Counted from the stretch's first letter, positions 1 through 9,027 are shown. The stretch: DNA of 64,000 nt from Deltaproteobacteria bacterium HGW-Deltaproteobacteria-12 (GCA_002840565.1 PHBK01000020.1:1-64000), one strand, 5' to 3'. Program-made: numbers and translations. Notes: generated from the sequence alone by a model not told the origin.

Positions 1-1
1 T

Positions 2-94
2 CTCTGGACGGGCGACTATTTTAAAGGAACCAGCGCCAATAACGCCGTGCAGAATGATTTTATGGTCATCAACAAGTTAACATTGACCTTCTAA
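2..94 (+). CDS. C-terminal end of an outer-membrane beta-barrel protein (partial)
   Basis: The window opens inside a gene; one frame is open from base 2 to a TAA at 92-94. The 30 visible residues end in alternating polar and hydrophobic residues (MVINKLTLTF) with a terminal Phe. That is the usual C-terminal beta-signal of porins and other outer-membrane barrels recognised by BamA. A strong terminator follows 28 bases later, so this is the end of its transcription unit. Family and function cannot be told from so little sequence. Confidence 0.55.
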   Translation, partial: LWTGDYFKGTSANNAVQNDFMVINKLTLTF

Positions 95-122
95 AACAGC
101 CCAAAGTATAACCGCAATATAA

Positions 123-159
123 GCACCCCGGAGAATTAATTCCCGGGGTGCCTTTTTTT
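123..159 (+). terminator. Rho-independent terminator
   Basis: A 9-bp perfect stem (GCACCCCGG at 123-131, CCGGGGTGC at 143-151) encloses a further self-complementary GAATTAATTC (133-142). A T-run at 153-159 follows. It lies just after the barrel gene and before the start of the next operon. Confidence 0.9.
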
Positions 160-249
160 AATCAAGGTTTCTTTAATCCTTCATCATAATGTAACATTAA
201 AAAGTTATCATATTTCACCAAAGTAAAAATATTTTGGAAGGAGATAACC

Positions 250-2709
250 TTGAGTCAAGCAAAAACTGCCATGATAAATTATGAGGCACGACTGCAAAAC
301 ATGTTTCCCAAGTCTATTAGGGAGATATCGGAACTAATCGGTGTCAAATATGATCGTTTAGGCTTAAATACCGGATCACTGCCTTTTGCACCTTCCGATA
401 CTACCGCCGGCAGCGAAGTTGAATTGCAGACAGTTGTGGTGGGAAGCAAGGACAATGTAGACCTCCCCCTTTTCATAGAACAATCCAATTATTTTGCCAA
501 CACCAGAAGACGAGCAAAGGCGGGCGATACTTCCCGGAAGGTAATGACCGACTTGGAAAAATATTTGGATACCAATGATGAAGGTGTCTGGGAAAGCAGC
601 TGGGTTCGTTTTCCCCGGGATATAATGGGGGGTCTCGCGGAAAGAATATTTCAGCAGGATATCCTTGCGGATAAGAGAAATCCGTCTGCCGGCATCCGGG
701 AGGATTTGAACAATTTCCTTTTTCAAAAAGATGGTTCTGAATATATTCGTGTTCCGATAAGTTATCTCTTAAAATTATCTCTGGCCGAAATAGTTGATCC
801 ACAGCAGAAAGTGCATCCACTAATCCGTAAGACCGGCTTGAACATCATGCAATACTACCTCAATGACAATACTTCGCCGGAAACATCATCGTTTTATATT
901 ATCTCACCGCAATCGGAAAACGGCATAGGCCTGTCTGTATCCAGGGAAATGTCCATACGCTTTCTTATCAGCCAGTTGCTTATAATGTACGCCAATCATA
1001 AATACTTCCTGGCCGATACCGGACAAAAGGCAATGATGTTTTCCTCGCCGCACCCGCCGGCGAGACAGAAAATTTTAAGTAATTGTGTATCCGATGCTTT
1101 TTATCGTGAATTATTCATGAACCCCTGCCTTTCCGGCTGGGATAAAGGAGAAGAAAAGCATGAATATATGCATCTTTGTCATCGTGTTTTGAGCCGCAGC
1201 CAATTCAACGCCGTTTTGAAACTGAGAGAAGCAGGAATCATTACCAGTAATCTGGTAGCGCTACCCAATTTATCCAATATCAGCCTGGCCAATAATGGTA
1301 CGCATGTGAGTTTGGGAAGCCGCAAACTAAGCCGGATGCTCCAGGATCCAACTTCCGGCTATACTCGAAGAGAAGAAAAATACATCGGCGATCTGGTTGT
1401 TAAGATTGTGGAGCATTTTTTGCCGCTTTTTGTTGGTACATACAGCGCGGCTCCCTACCGTCTTGATTTCAACGATTTCCATCCGGAGAAAGCTTTGGGG
1501 TTTCTTCCCCATGAGTTGGACTACACTCATTTACGGATGCTTTGGCGGCGCTGGCGGAAGAAAGCTAATCTGAGTATATTAGGCAAGTCCATCACACCAT
1601 TTGGCCCCAGGTGGATAGACAACTTGCTCAGTAAGGCTTTACGGTTAAAAGGTGATTTCATTCCCGACTTCCGGTTGATTGATTATCTTGTCGTATTGAT
1701 GAGCACGGACAAAAATCCCGCCTTAAACGGTGAACTATTCAATAGTCAGCGTTTAAAAGAGGACCTCGCCGATCTCGGTGTGTTTGATACCAAGATGTCA
1801 CTTTACCTGCTGGAGAAGCCTCGTGAATATGAAATGTTTGGCTTCTCCGGGTTTGAAGGACGGCATTATAGCCTTTTTGAAAGCTTCACTCAGGATATGG
1901 GTCCAGCCGTAAGTATGCAAAATCTTCTCTACCTTTTAGCCTTTAAATATATCATCACAGGTGCAGTCATTCATGAGAATATTCCCGACGATCCTTCTGT
2001 TGAAAGTGAAAGAAGGCAAATAATTTTTGGTTCTGCCATCGGTATTCCGACTTTCTTTGTGCATAGCAACACAGGCAATACCTTAATAAAAAAGATTATC
2101 GGTAAGACTGAACGGGTACGCCCGAGTCGGCGTTATCCGGGATACTTGCGTATTTACAACATTGAATACAGAAGGGCACTGCTGAAGATTCTGCACGAAG
2201 ATGCAGCGGACCTTCTTGAAATGTTCGGGATGAGAGAATCTGTCGACGAGCTGAAATCTCGGCTTAACGATCCGGAACATTACTCCATGTGCGGTAAGCT
2301 GACCCGCGGTATTCTTGATATGGCTAACGCCAAGTCACCGTTTGATTTAAGTGCTGATGAATTTAACCAGGTCGCAGAGAAATATTATCGTACCGATTTA
2401 CGCAACAGGCATATTAGAGAAGCATTTGGGCTTCTGGGCGAAGATATAGCTAAACTGGATCATTCATCCGGTGGCCTGAGACAGGACATCAGAAGTTTGC
2501 TCCATAGTGTTTTAAAAGAAACGAATATCACCCAATTCCTGGATGGCGCCGAACAAGAGATCATAGGGGAAACTGCGTCAAAAGAGACACTGGAGAAGCT
2601 TGTCAGGATAATTTTGGTCCATATCCATTATAAGACCGAACTCCATCGTAAATTTCAAGGGATTAACGAACAGGAAATAAATTATGCAGCATCATTATGT
2701 AGAGCGTGA
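250..2709 (+). CDS. Uncharacterised 819-residue protein, first gene of a lipid-enzyme cassette
   Basis: I do not recognise this family. The start is a TTG at 250 with AAGGAG at 238-243, six bases upstream. The protein looks soluble: no signal peptide and no clear membrane segment. It is a mixed alpha/beta chain with basic patches (WRRWRKKANLS near residue 435) and a helical, charged C-terminal third. No Walker, PD-(D/E)xK or zinc motif was found by eye. Its stop lies 26 bases inside the next gene, a phosphatidylserine decarboxylase homologue, which implies translational coupling. A DksA-type protein and an Lgt-like membrane protein follow. The context points to phospholipid or lipoprotein modification, but this is inference only. 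Confidence 0.85.
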   Translation: MSQAKTAMINYEARLQNMFPKSIREISELIGVKYDRLGLNTGSLPFAPSDTTAGSEVELQTVVVGSKDNVDLPLFIEQSNYFANTRRRAKAGDTSRKVMTDLEKYLDTNDEGVWESSWVRFPRDIMGGLAERIFQQDILADKRNPSAGIREDLNNFLFQKDGSEYIRVPISYLLKLSLAEIVDPQQKVHPLIRKTGLNIMQYYLNDNTSPETSSFYIISPQSENGIGLSVSREMSIRFLISQLLIMYANHKYFLADTGQKAMMFSSPHPPARQKILSNCVSDAFYRELFMNPCLSGWDKGEEKHEYMHLCHRVLSRSQFNAVLKLREAGIITSNLVALPNLSNISLANNGTHVSLGSRKLSRMLQDPTSGYTRREEKYIGDLVVKIVEHFLPLFVGTYSAAPYRLDFNDFHPEKALGFLPHELDYTHLRMLWRRWRKKANLSILGKSITPFGPRWIDNLLSKALRLKGDFIPDFRLIDYLVVLMSTDKNPALNGELFNSQRLKEDLADLGVFDTKMSLYLLEKPREYEMFGFSGFEGRHYSLFESFTQDMGPAVSMQNLLYLLAFKYIITGAVIHENIPDDPSVESERRQIIFGSAIGIPTFFVHSNTGNTLIKKIIGKTERVRPSRRYPGYLRIYNIEYRRALLKILHEDAADLLEMFGMRESVDELKSRLNDPEHYSMCGKLTRGILDMANAKSPFDLSADEFNQVAEKYYRTDLRNRHIREAFGLLGEDIAKLDHSSGGLRQDIRSLLHSVLKETNITQFLDGAEQEIIGETASKETLEKLVRIILVHIHYKTELHRKFQGINEQEINYAASLCRA

Positions 2710-3688
2710 CACTCGCCAAATAAAAACAGAACAGTTTTACAGCGATCAGGCTGTACAATTTCTGTATTCCCGCGTTCGGGAACAATCATCCTGGCTCTTT
2801 CATAAACTGACCAGCGCTAGAATTTCCCGTATGCTTAGTTATGTGAACTATGATGGCATCCTTTCCAACAGGATGAAAAATTATCTGGATATTCATAAGC
2901 AATTGAATATTGACTATAAAGAATGCTTCGATGCTCCGGAGAATTTGGATTCATTGAGAAAAATATTCGAAAGGAAAATTCGTTATTGGGAATGCCGGTC
3001 AATGCCCAATGATCCCTGCGCTATCGTATCGCCTGCCGATTCACGGATGCTGTGTGGATCATTTCAGGAAGAATCAGGTTTATTCATCAAGGATAAGTTT
3101 TTTGATTACGAAGAGATGTTTGGTCCTGAAAAAAATACTTGGCTTACAGCTTTTCGGGATGGCGATTTTGCTGTTTTTCGGCTGACACCGGAAAAATACC
3201 ATTACAACCATACGCCTGTTGCCGGAAAAATTATCGACTTTTATTCAATTCAGGGCACCTATCACGCCTGTAATCCCCATGCCGTTGTTTCAGTTGTAAC
3301 GCCTTACTCCAAAAATAAGCGTATTGTCAGCATTATTGACACGGACGTTGAAGAAGGAACAAAAGCCGGTTTAGTGGCCATGATTGAAGTAGTTGCCTTA
3401 ATGATTGGTGATATAGTTCAATGCTACAGCAAAAATAAATATGATAGTCCTCTGTCCATTGGGACAGGAATGTTTGTCAAAAAAGGTGCTCCTAAGAGTC
3501 TTTTCCGTCCCGGGAGTTCTACAGTGGTTCTCATATTTCAAAAAAACAGAGTGCGATTTGCAGATGATATTGTAGCCAATATGTCGAATCCTGCCGCCGA
3601 AAGTATCTATAGCCGTGATTTTGGTAAATCTCTGATCGAAACTGATATTAAGGTTAGATCATTTATTGCCAGTTCCCGTAATAAGTAA
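2684..3688 (+). CDS. Phosphatidylserine decarboxylase-family protein
   Basis: Phosphatidylserine decarboxylases convert phosphatidylserine to phosphatidylethanolamine, using a pyruvoyl group made by self-cleavage. The family marks are visible: Asp119 in PADSR, His173 and His176 in YHYNH, His194 and His199 in GTYHACNPHA, and a GSST motif at 277-280 where cleavage would fall between Gly277 and Ser278. Length (334 aa) suits the longer bacterial class. The start overlaps the preceding gene by 26 bases. The serine motif is GSS rather than the LGST of E. coli Psd. Substrate could therefore be another phosphoserine lipid. The position between an unknown protein and an Lgt-like protein suggests a specialised copy rather than the housekeeping enzyme. 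Confidence 0.85.
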   Translation: MQHHYVERDTRQIKTEQFYSDQAVQFLYSRVREQSSWLFHKLTSARISRMLSYVNYDGILSNRMKNYLDIHKQLNIDYKECFDAPENLDSLRKIFERKIRYWECRSMPNDPCAIVSPADSRMLCGSFQEESGLFIKDKFFDYEEMFGPEKNTWLTAFRDGDFAVFRLTPEKYHYNHTPVAGKIIDFYSIQGTYHACNPHAVVSVVTPYSKNKRIVSIIDTDVEEGTKAGLVAMIEVVALMIGDIVQCYSKNKYDSPLSIGTGMFVKKGAPKSLFRPGSSTVVLIFQKNRVRFADDIVANMSNPAAESIYSRDFGKSLIETDIKVRSFIASSRNK

Positions 3689-3727
3689 GATTATTTTTTT
3701 CTTAATCATCAAATGGAGGTAATAATT

Positions 3728-4126
3728 ATGAAGCAGGAAAAAATACAGGTTATCAGACAGGCCTTGGTGAAAAAAATGGAAGAGCTATGGTCAAGTGCGG
3801 ACAGGACAATTTCTAAAATGAAAACCGCTGATGGCAATTATGCCGATCCCTTTGATCAGGCGGCAATCGAGTCGAACAAGTATGTTGAATTGGCCTGCCG
3901 GGATAGAGAAAGAGAATTAATTCTCGATATCAAGGAAACGATTATGCGTATTGACAGGGGCTTGTTTGGTATTTGTGACCATTGCGGCAGAGTTATCCAT
4001 GAAAAAAGACTGTTAATTGAACCAATGAGCAGACTTTGTATGGCATGCCAGGAGCAACGAGAGATTGATAAAAAACAAAAGAAGAGAAGATTGGCTGTGC
4101 GGGAAATGTCTTATAATTATGTATGA
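3728..4126 (+). CDS. DksA/TraR-type zinc-finger protein
   Basis: This 132-residue protein has the DksA/TraR layout. An N-terminal helical pair is joined by a tip carrying the DxxDxA signature (D40-PF-D43-Q-A45). A C-terminal C4 zinc finger follows (C83, C86, C104, C107) with a basic tail. DksA-family proteins bind the RNA polymerase secondary channel and alter initiation, often with ppGpp. The start at 3728 is chosen because GGAGGT (3715-3720) sits seven bases upstream; an ATG at 3713 overlaps that site. The gene overlaps the next one by eight bases, so it may couple stress signalling to this cassette. Confidence 0.9.
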   Translation: MKQEKIQVIRQALVKKMEELWSSADRTISKMKTADGNYADPFDQAAIESNKYVELACRDRERELILDIKETIMRIDRGLFGICDHCGRVIHEKRLLIEPMSRLCMACQEQREIDKKQKKRRLAVREMSYNYV

Positions 4127-5174
4127 TGAAATTTTCACATTGATCCTTGCAGGGGGGATAGCCGTATTATTTTCCTGGGCTTTCAAAACACTGCCCAAAG
4201 AAGATTGGCAGATTCTTGCCTGTGTGCCCCAAAGAAAAGGGATAGATGGAGTCTGGGAGGGCATCAATTTCACCTATTATGGTTTTTTTAATGCTTCAGC
4301 CTATCTGTTTGCCGTTGTAATGCTACTGATCATGATGGGATCGATTTCCATTGCGTTTGTCGGCACGTTATCAGTTGTCATACTGGTGTTGTCGATTTGC
4401 ATGCCGGCTGCTCGCTTAATTGCCCGCTGGGTGGAAAAGAAGCAGCACACGTTTTCCGTAGGTGCTGCTTCCTTTACCGGTATCTTGATTGCACCATGGA
4501 TTATTTTGCTGGTTAACATCACATTAGGTAAATGGCTGCAGTTTCGTATGCCAATATTAGAAACTCTGGGTGCGATATTTATTGCCTATGCCTTTGGTGA
4601 AGGAATAGGCCGGCTGGCCTGCATCAGTTTTGGCTGTTGCTATGGAAAGCCACTTTCCGCTTGTAATCCTTTAATTAAAAGAATCTTCCAGCATTGGAAT
4701 TTTACCTTTCAGGGTAAAACGAAAAAAATTGCCTATGCCACGCATCTTGATGGTCAAGCTGTTGTCCCTGTTCAAGCCCTGACGGCCATTATATATACCG
4801 GTACCGGGCTTTTGAACGTTTACTTATTTTTAAAAGGCAAAGCCCCCGCCGCGTTACTAATCACCCTGGTCATGACTCAAGGATGGCGATTTATTTCTGA
4901 ATTTTTGCGGGCTGATTATCGGGGGCGGGGTCGTATCTCCGCTTACCAGATTATGGCTTTGTTTGCAATTATTTATACCATCGTCATGGTAATATTTTTT
5001 GCAGGAAGCGAGCACATTGTGCCGAATTTGTTCACGGGTATCAATTCTCTCTGGAATCCCGGTCTAGTTATCTTTTTAGGGATTTTATGGGTAATTGCTT
5101 TTGTTTATGCGGGCAAAAGCAGTGTGACGTACTCTGCAATAAGCATTCAAATCATAGAAAATAATAGGCTCTAG
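4119..5174 (+). CDS. Lgt-like integral membrane protein (prolipoprotein diacylglyceryl transferase family)
   Basis: A polytopic membrane protein of about 351 residues. It carries Lgt-like signatures: a GEGIGRL segment followed by a Cys-Cys-Tyr-Gly stretch, a PVQ element, and RFISEFLRAD with a following G-R-G-R-I-S. In Lgt the arginines of the corresponding motifs help transfer diacylglycerol from phosphatidylglycerol to the lipobox cysteine. The start at 4119 gives an eight-base overlap with the zinc-finger gene; an in-frame ATG at 4065 lies deep inside that gene and is less likely. The Cys-rich sequence in the first motif and the link to a decarboxylase suggest a paralogue with a different lipid or acceptor. 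Exact reaction unknown. Confidence 0.75.
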   Translation: MYDEIFTLILAGGIAVLFSWAFKTLPKEDWQILACVPQRKGIDGVWEGINFTYYGFFNASAYLFAVVMLLIMMGSISIAFVGTLSVVILVLSICMPAARLIARWVEKKQHTFSVGAASFTGILIAPWIILLVNITLGKWLQFRMPILETLGAIFIAYAFGEGIGRLACISFGCCYGKPLSACNPLIKRIFQHWNFTFQGKTKKIAYATHLDGQAVVPVQALTAIIYTGTGLLNVYLFLKGKAPAALLITLVMTQGWRFISEFLRADYRGRGRISAYQIMALFAIIYTIVMVIFFAGSEHIVPNLFTGINSLWNPGLVIFLGILWVIAFVYAGKSSVTYSAISIQIIENNRL

Positions 5175-5233
5175 CCCCTTTGATATCTCAAGAAATATTT
5201 AGTTCATTAACGTTTTCATATCTTGTTACTGCC

Positions 5234-6124
5234 TCAATTGATTTTATAGAGGCCATCAATTTTAACCATGGCGGCGCCGCCAAAAATTACATTTTTGCTT
5301 TCTTTCTTTATTACAGTATCCAGTTTGATAATATTATGGAAATCATAGCTGTTGTTTTGCTCAATGCTGAGCAAAGAGCCGTCCCATAAGTTGTTTTGCA
5401 GCAAATAGTTGCCGAAGGCGGAATTTCCTGATCCCGTTGCCGGGTCTTCCAGGTAGCCAAACTTAGGTGCAAAAACTCTGGTGCGAAATTTATTTTTCTT
5501 TTCGGCAACCTCAGCGGTAAAGACCAGAATAATATCAATTCCCTGTTCGAGGCAGAATTTTTTCAATTCCATCTGGTGTGGTTGCATGGTCAGACACAAT
5601 TTTAGATCTTTTACCGGCACAAGCAGGGTGTTCAAACCGGCATTAATCAGGGCCAGTTGGAAATTTTTATTAATATCGTCCACTGAGATATGAAGAGCAC
5701 CGGCAATTGCTTCCGGGTGAAGTTGTAAATCATTATATACGGGCGGCGGGGCTGTAATAAAAACAGAATCGCTTTTTTTGATCCTGTTATAAACGCTGAG
5801 ATGAGTGTCTTTCACTCTAATCTCGATGCTTTCCTGATTTAATAAATCCTCGCGGCTGCCGATCAGGTCATACATAGTGCCGATGGTGCCGTGGCCGCAA
5901 AAATCAACTTCACATTCCGCTGAATAATATTTCAGGAAAAATCTTTTTTCTTCCGGGAATACATAGACGACTTCATTGACAAAACCTTTGAGCTCCCGGG
6001 CGATCAGCTGCATTTGCTGATCTGATATATCATTAGTGCCGCTTAAATAAATAACGGCGCAAGGATTGCCGCAGGATTTCCCTTTGGTAAAAGCATCAAT
6101 TTTTTTAAAAGGAAAACTTTTCAT
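5234..6124 (-). CDS. PhzF-family isomerase-like protein
   Basis: This 296-residue protein has the PhzF/YddE fold signatures. An F..GNPCAV element lies near residue 20, followed by a conserved acid and the CGHGT loop near 77, and DPATGSG near 230. Family members catalyse hydride-shift isomerisation or epimerisation. PhzF itself acts on trans-2,3-dihydro-3-hydroxyanthranilate, but most homologues have unknown substrates, and no phenazine genes are nearby. It is convergent with the Lgt-like gene and stands alone. Confidence 0.9.
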   Translation of the reverse strand: MKSFPFKKIDAFTKGKSCGNPCAVIYLSGTNDISDQQMQLIARELKGFVNEVVYVFPEEKRFFLKYYSAECEVDFCGHGTIGTMYDLIGSREDLLNQESIEIRVKDTHLSVYNRIKKSDSVFITAPPPVYNDLQLHPEAIAGALHISVDDINKNFQLALINAGLNTLLVPVKDLKLCLTMQPHQMELKKFCLEQGIDIILVFTAEVAEKKNKFRTRVFAPKFGYLEDPATGSGNSAFGNYLLQNNLWDGSLLSIEQNNSYDFHNIIKLDTVIKKESKNVIFGGAAMVKIDGLYKIN

Positions 6125-6481
6125 AAGACTACTCCCTAAAGTATTTAAGGTGGCCTGCCCGACACCGTCCTCTTTTGCCGCGGCCTTCCGTCTTGACGTA
6201 TACGGATAAATAGTACAGTTTTAACGGCTGAAAAAAATATTATACTTCGTTGAACTCGTCTGGATCTGTAACAATTCCTCGCACCTTTTTCAATGCATTT
6301 TCTTCCAGCTTGCTGAACATAAACGTTAATTACTCACATATTCCTCACAGGCGGCAAATTTTGGAATCACAGGACTATCGTTTACCTTAAAGAAGCATTA
6401 ATCTCCAATCCGGAACCATTTTGCACGGCCTTCAGCCGGGGATACGCCTCCATTGCATTGCCCAGACATATTTTCATGATA
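6125..6481. other. Gene-free stretch between phzF-like and alkaline phosphatase
   Basis: About 360 bases between divergent genes. No convincing reading frame, RNA gene or repeat was seen. The last bases run into the Pho-type repeat array described next. Confidence 0.6.
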
Positions 6482-6530
6482 TTAACAAAAACTTAACAAG
6501 GCTTTAAAGATTGTGTAACAAAACTATGAT
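6482..6530 (+). promoter_or_regulatory. Four-unit Pho-type box and -10 element
   Basis: Four pentamers lie at exactly 11-base intervals: TTAAC at 6482, TTAAC at 6493, TTAAA at 6504 and GTAAC at 6515. Directly after them is TATGAT (6525-6530), a good -10 hexamer. Tandem 11-bp repeats overlapping the -35 position are the known binding pattern of PhoB/PhoP response regulators; TTAACA with about five-base spacers matches the Bacillus PhoP form. The next gene downstream is an alkaline phosphatase, so phosphate-starvation control is the natural reading. Transcription from here would leave a leader of roughly 250 bases. Confidence 0.65.
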
Positions 6531-6791
6531 TTATTGTCTTCCACAGATGATCGGGGATTCTACGGCTTCTTAAAGGAAAATCCGCGCAGGATTATTCTTT
6601 TTTTAGACAGCACGAGGGAAAGGGGGTGGATAATTTATCCAAGCAATACCGAGCCATTATCGCCCGTGCGGCTCAAGCAGGTGCGGTATATTGTAAGTCA
6701 TTTTCTTCATAAGACGGGTTATCTCAAAATAAACAAGACGAGAGATCCTCTTGATCTCCGTGCAACATTACAACAGGGAAAGGATAGAAAT

Positions 6792-8189
6792 ATGAAAAGA
6801 ATAAAAAAAATCATCGGTGGTTTGATCGTTGGCACAATGCTCATGGCTGCCTCACACGTCCTCGCTGCCGAGCAGGCCAAGAATGTCATTCTGATGATCA
6901 GCGACGGCATGGGGTTTAACACGATGAAGGCCACCGATTATTATACCGGCGCACCTGCCGTGTACGAATCATTTTCCGTCAAAGGTTCCATGAATACCAG
7001 TTCCGCCGGCGCCTCCGGCGGATATGTGGGTGTGCCCTATAACCCCGCCCAGATGTGGTCAAATTTTAATTATCAAAAATCGGGCTATACAGACTCTGCC
7101 TCCGCCGCCACAGCTATGTATACGGGCGTAAAGAATTACGATAACCAGATCAACAAAACGACAAACGGCGCGAATCTGACCACGTTCTTCGAAACCGCAT
7201 CATTACAGGGGAAGGCGACGGGGGCCGTTTCTACCGTCAACTTCGACCACGCGACACCGGCGACCGTTGTTGCTAAAACGACCAACCGAAATGATTACGC
7301 GACAATTACCAGTCAAATGATCGCCAGCGGCCTCGACGTCATCATGGGTGCCGGTCATCCCTTCTACAACAACAGCGGCCAGGCTGTCACCGCCAATTAC
7401 AGCATCGTCGGCAATGAGACTAACTGGAACAGCATCACGGGCAACGCCAACGGACGGACCTTCATCGAGACCAAGAGCGATTTCGAAGCTCTGGCCAATG
7501 GCACTCTCCTGGCTAACAAGGTCTTCGGCGTCGCCCAAGTCCGCGACACAATCCAGGATTCGCGGGCAGGGGCACCGGGCGCCGCCATGAATACAAACGT
7601 TCCCAACCTGCTCACCATGACCAAGGCGGCCCTGAACGTCTTGGACAACAATGTTAACGGTTTTGCCATCATGATCGAGGGAGGTGCCGTCGACTGGGCA
7701 AACCACGCCAACGGTCTGAAGCGCTCCATCGACGAGCAAATCGACTTCAACAATTCAGTTCAATATGTTGTAGATTACCTCAATGCCGGGTCCAACGGCA
7801 ACAACTGGAACAACACCCTGCTAATCGTCACGGCTGACCATGAAACGGGCGCACTCTGGGGACCGACCGCCGGGACCTTCAATCAGATTTCCGATAATGG
7901 TATTGGTAACCTCCCCGGTGCAGTCTACAATTCTGGCAACCACACCAACACGCTGGTGCCTTTCTTCGCGAAGGGCACCGATGCCGGTTTGTTCAATACT
8001 TACCTGACAGGCAGCGATCCCGAAATGGATAACAAGTACGGCATTGATCTGGCATTCAACAGCTACATCGACAACACCGACATCTTCAAGGTGATGAGTG
8101 CAGCCCAAAACACTGCCGTACCGGAACCTTCCGTTATTTTGTTGTTCGGTTTAGGCATGGCAGGCCTTGCCGCTTTCCGATGTAAGTAA
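6792..8189 (+). CDS. Secreted alkaline phosphatase with PEP-CTERM sorting tail
   Basis: Hydrolyses phosphomonoesters outside the cytoplasm. The chosen ATG follows AAAGGA at 6779-6784 and begins a clear signal peptide cut near ASHVLAA (about residue 26); frame upstream of it is open but lacks such features. Metal and catalytic motifs of the PhoA superfamily are present: Asp38 in ISDGMG, nucleophile Ser102 in TDSA, EGGAVDWANH, TADHE and a late GNHTN. The last 23 residues form a PEP-CTERM signal: VPEP, a hydrophobic helix and a basic end. The enzyme is thus probably handed to an exosortase and anchored or released at the surface. Expression is probably driven by the upstream Pho-type box. Confidence 0.93.
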   Translation: MKRIKKIIGGLIVGTMLMAASHVLAAEQAKNVILMISDGMGFNTMKATDYYTGAPAVYESFSVKGSMNTSSAGASGGYVGVPYNPAQMWSNFNYQKSGYTDSASAATAMYTGVKNYDNQINKTTNGANLTTFFETASLQGKATGAVSTVNFDHATPATVVAKTTNRNDYATITSQMIASGLDVIMGAGHPFYNNSGQAVTANYSIVGNETNWNSITGNANGRTFIETKSDFEALANGTLLANKVFGVAQVRDTIQDSRAGAPGAAMNTNVPNLLTMTKAALNVLDNNVNGFAIMIEGGAVDWANHANGLKRSIDEQIDFNNSVQYVVDYLNAGSNGNNWNNTLLIVTADHETGALWGPTAGTFNQISDNGIGNLPGAVYNSGNHTNTLVPFFAKGTDAGLFNTYLTGSDPEMDNKYGIDLAFNSYIDNTDIFKVMSAAQNTAVPEPSVILLFGLGMAGLAAFRCK

Positions 8190-8246
8190 GCAGCCTGACA
8201 GGCAGTGAGGGCCATCCCCATATTTTAGATCCAATGTTGTTAAAAT

Positions 8247-8288
8247 CCCGGAAGAAGGGTCGGCCGACTCCTTCTTCCGGGGTTTTTT
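8247..8288 (+). terminator. Rho-independent terminator after alkaline phosphatase
   Basis: A 12-bp perfect stem (8247-8258 pairing with 8270-8281) with an 11-base loop is followed by a run of six T (8283-8288). It lies 58 bases after the alkaline phosphatase stop. Confidence 0.92.
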
Positions 8289-8504
8289 GACGTTGTTCAA
8301 GCTTGTGCTTAATATATTATGCACTCTGCGGCATATAGCCCTTATAACGCTGAGCGCCGCGAAAACGGAGCCAATATTAAATCATTTCTCAGCAAATACG
8401 TTTTCCATATATAATTTTATTTCTGGCAGTTATTTTTACCCTGTGTATCGGCGGCTGAGGCAAAAAAAGACCTGGATCTTGACACAGAGTACCAGGCGGT
8501 CTTC

Positions 8505-8828
8505 ATGGACAATGGACAGGTCTTCTTCGGGAAGATGGAAAACGACGGTTCGGCTTATCCCCTCCTCAAGGATGTGTATTATATAAGACGGCAAACCTCC
8601 CCGGACGGTGAGCAGATTGTCAATATTATAGTCAAAAAGGGTAATGAGTGGCACGGCCCCAACCGCATGTATCTCAATGCGCCCCATATCGTCATCATCG
8701 AGTCGGTGTCTGCGCAAGCAAAGATGGCCCAGCTGATTAAAGAAACAGCAAATCCATTGACGCTGCCTCAGACCGCTCCGCCGCAAGACGCGCAGCCAAA
8801 AAAAATAGCAATTGTGCCTAGCTGGTAA
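8505..8828 (+). CDS. Small periplasmic-type protein with a damaged 5' end
   Basis: A 107-residue frame starts at ATG 8505 with no good ribosome site. The same frame continues upstream to a stop at 8412. It encodes a hydrophobic segment ending in Ser-Ala-Ala-Glu-Ala and then an acidic stretch that reads smoothly into the ORF. This looks like a signal peptide and mature N-terminus, but no ATG, GTG or TTG exists between 8415 and 8504. I infer that a frameshift or deletion removed the true start. The protein resembles small exported proteins of unknown function in related bacteria (from memory). It ends in a Pro/Gln-rich tail. Confidence 0.5.
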   Translation: MDNGQVFFGKMENDGSAYPLLKDVYYIRRQTSPDGEQIVNIIVKKGNEWHGPNRMYLNAPHIVIIESVSAQAKMAQLIKETANPLTLPQTAPPQDAQPKKIAIVPSW

Positions 8829-9027
8829 TAGTTTGCTGGGTTAGGGGAAGAGACATGGTCTCTGGGACACTATCGGTATTGCCGCCAATATCATTATTGA
8901 AGCCGGTAAGCATTTTTATTCTTCACAGAGTGATCCATTTTTAAGAAACACGAAACATTTTTCCGTCCCACTATTTTTCTACAACCACCCCACGTTCATT
9001 TACCAATTGCCTTCTGGACCCGATAAT

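Noticed and set aside
7203..7753. Long minus-strand frames opposite the alkaline phosphatase gene
   Set aside because: They mirror codon bias of the plus-strand gene, lack ribosome sites and have no family features.
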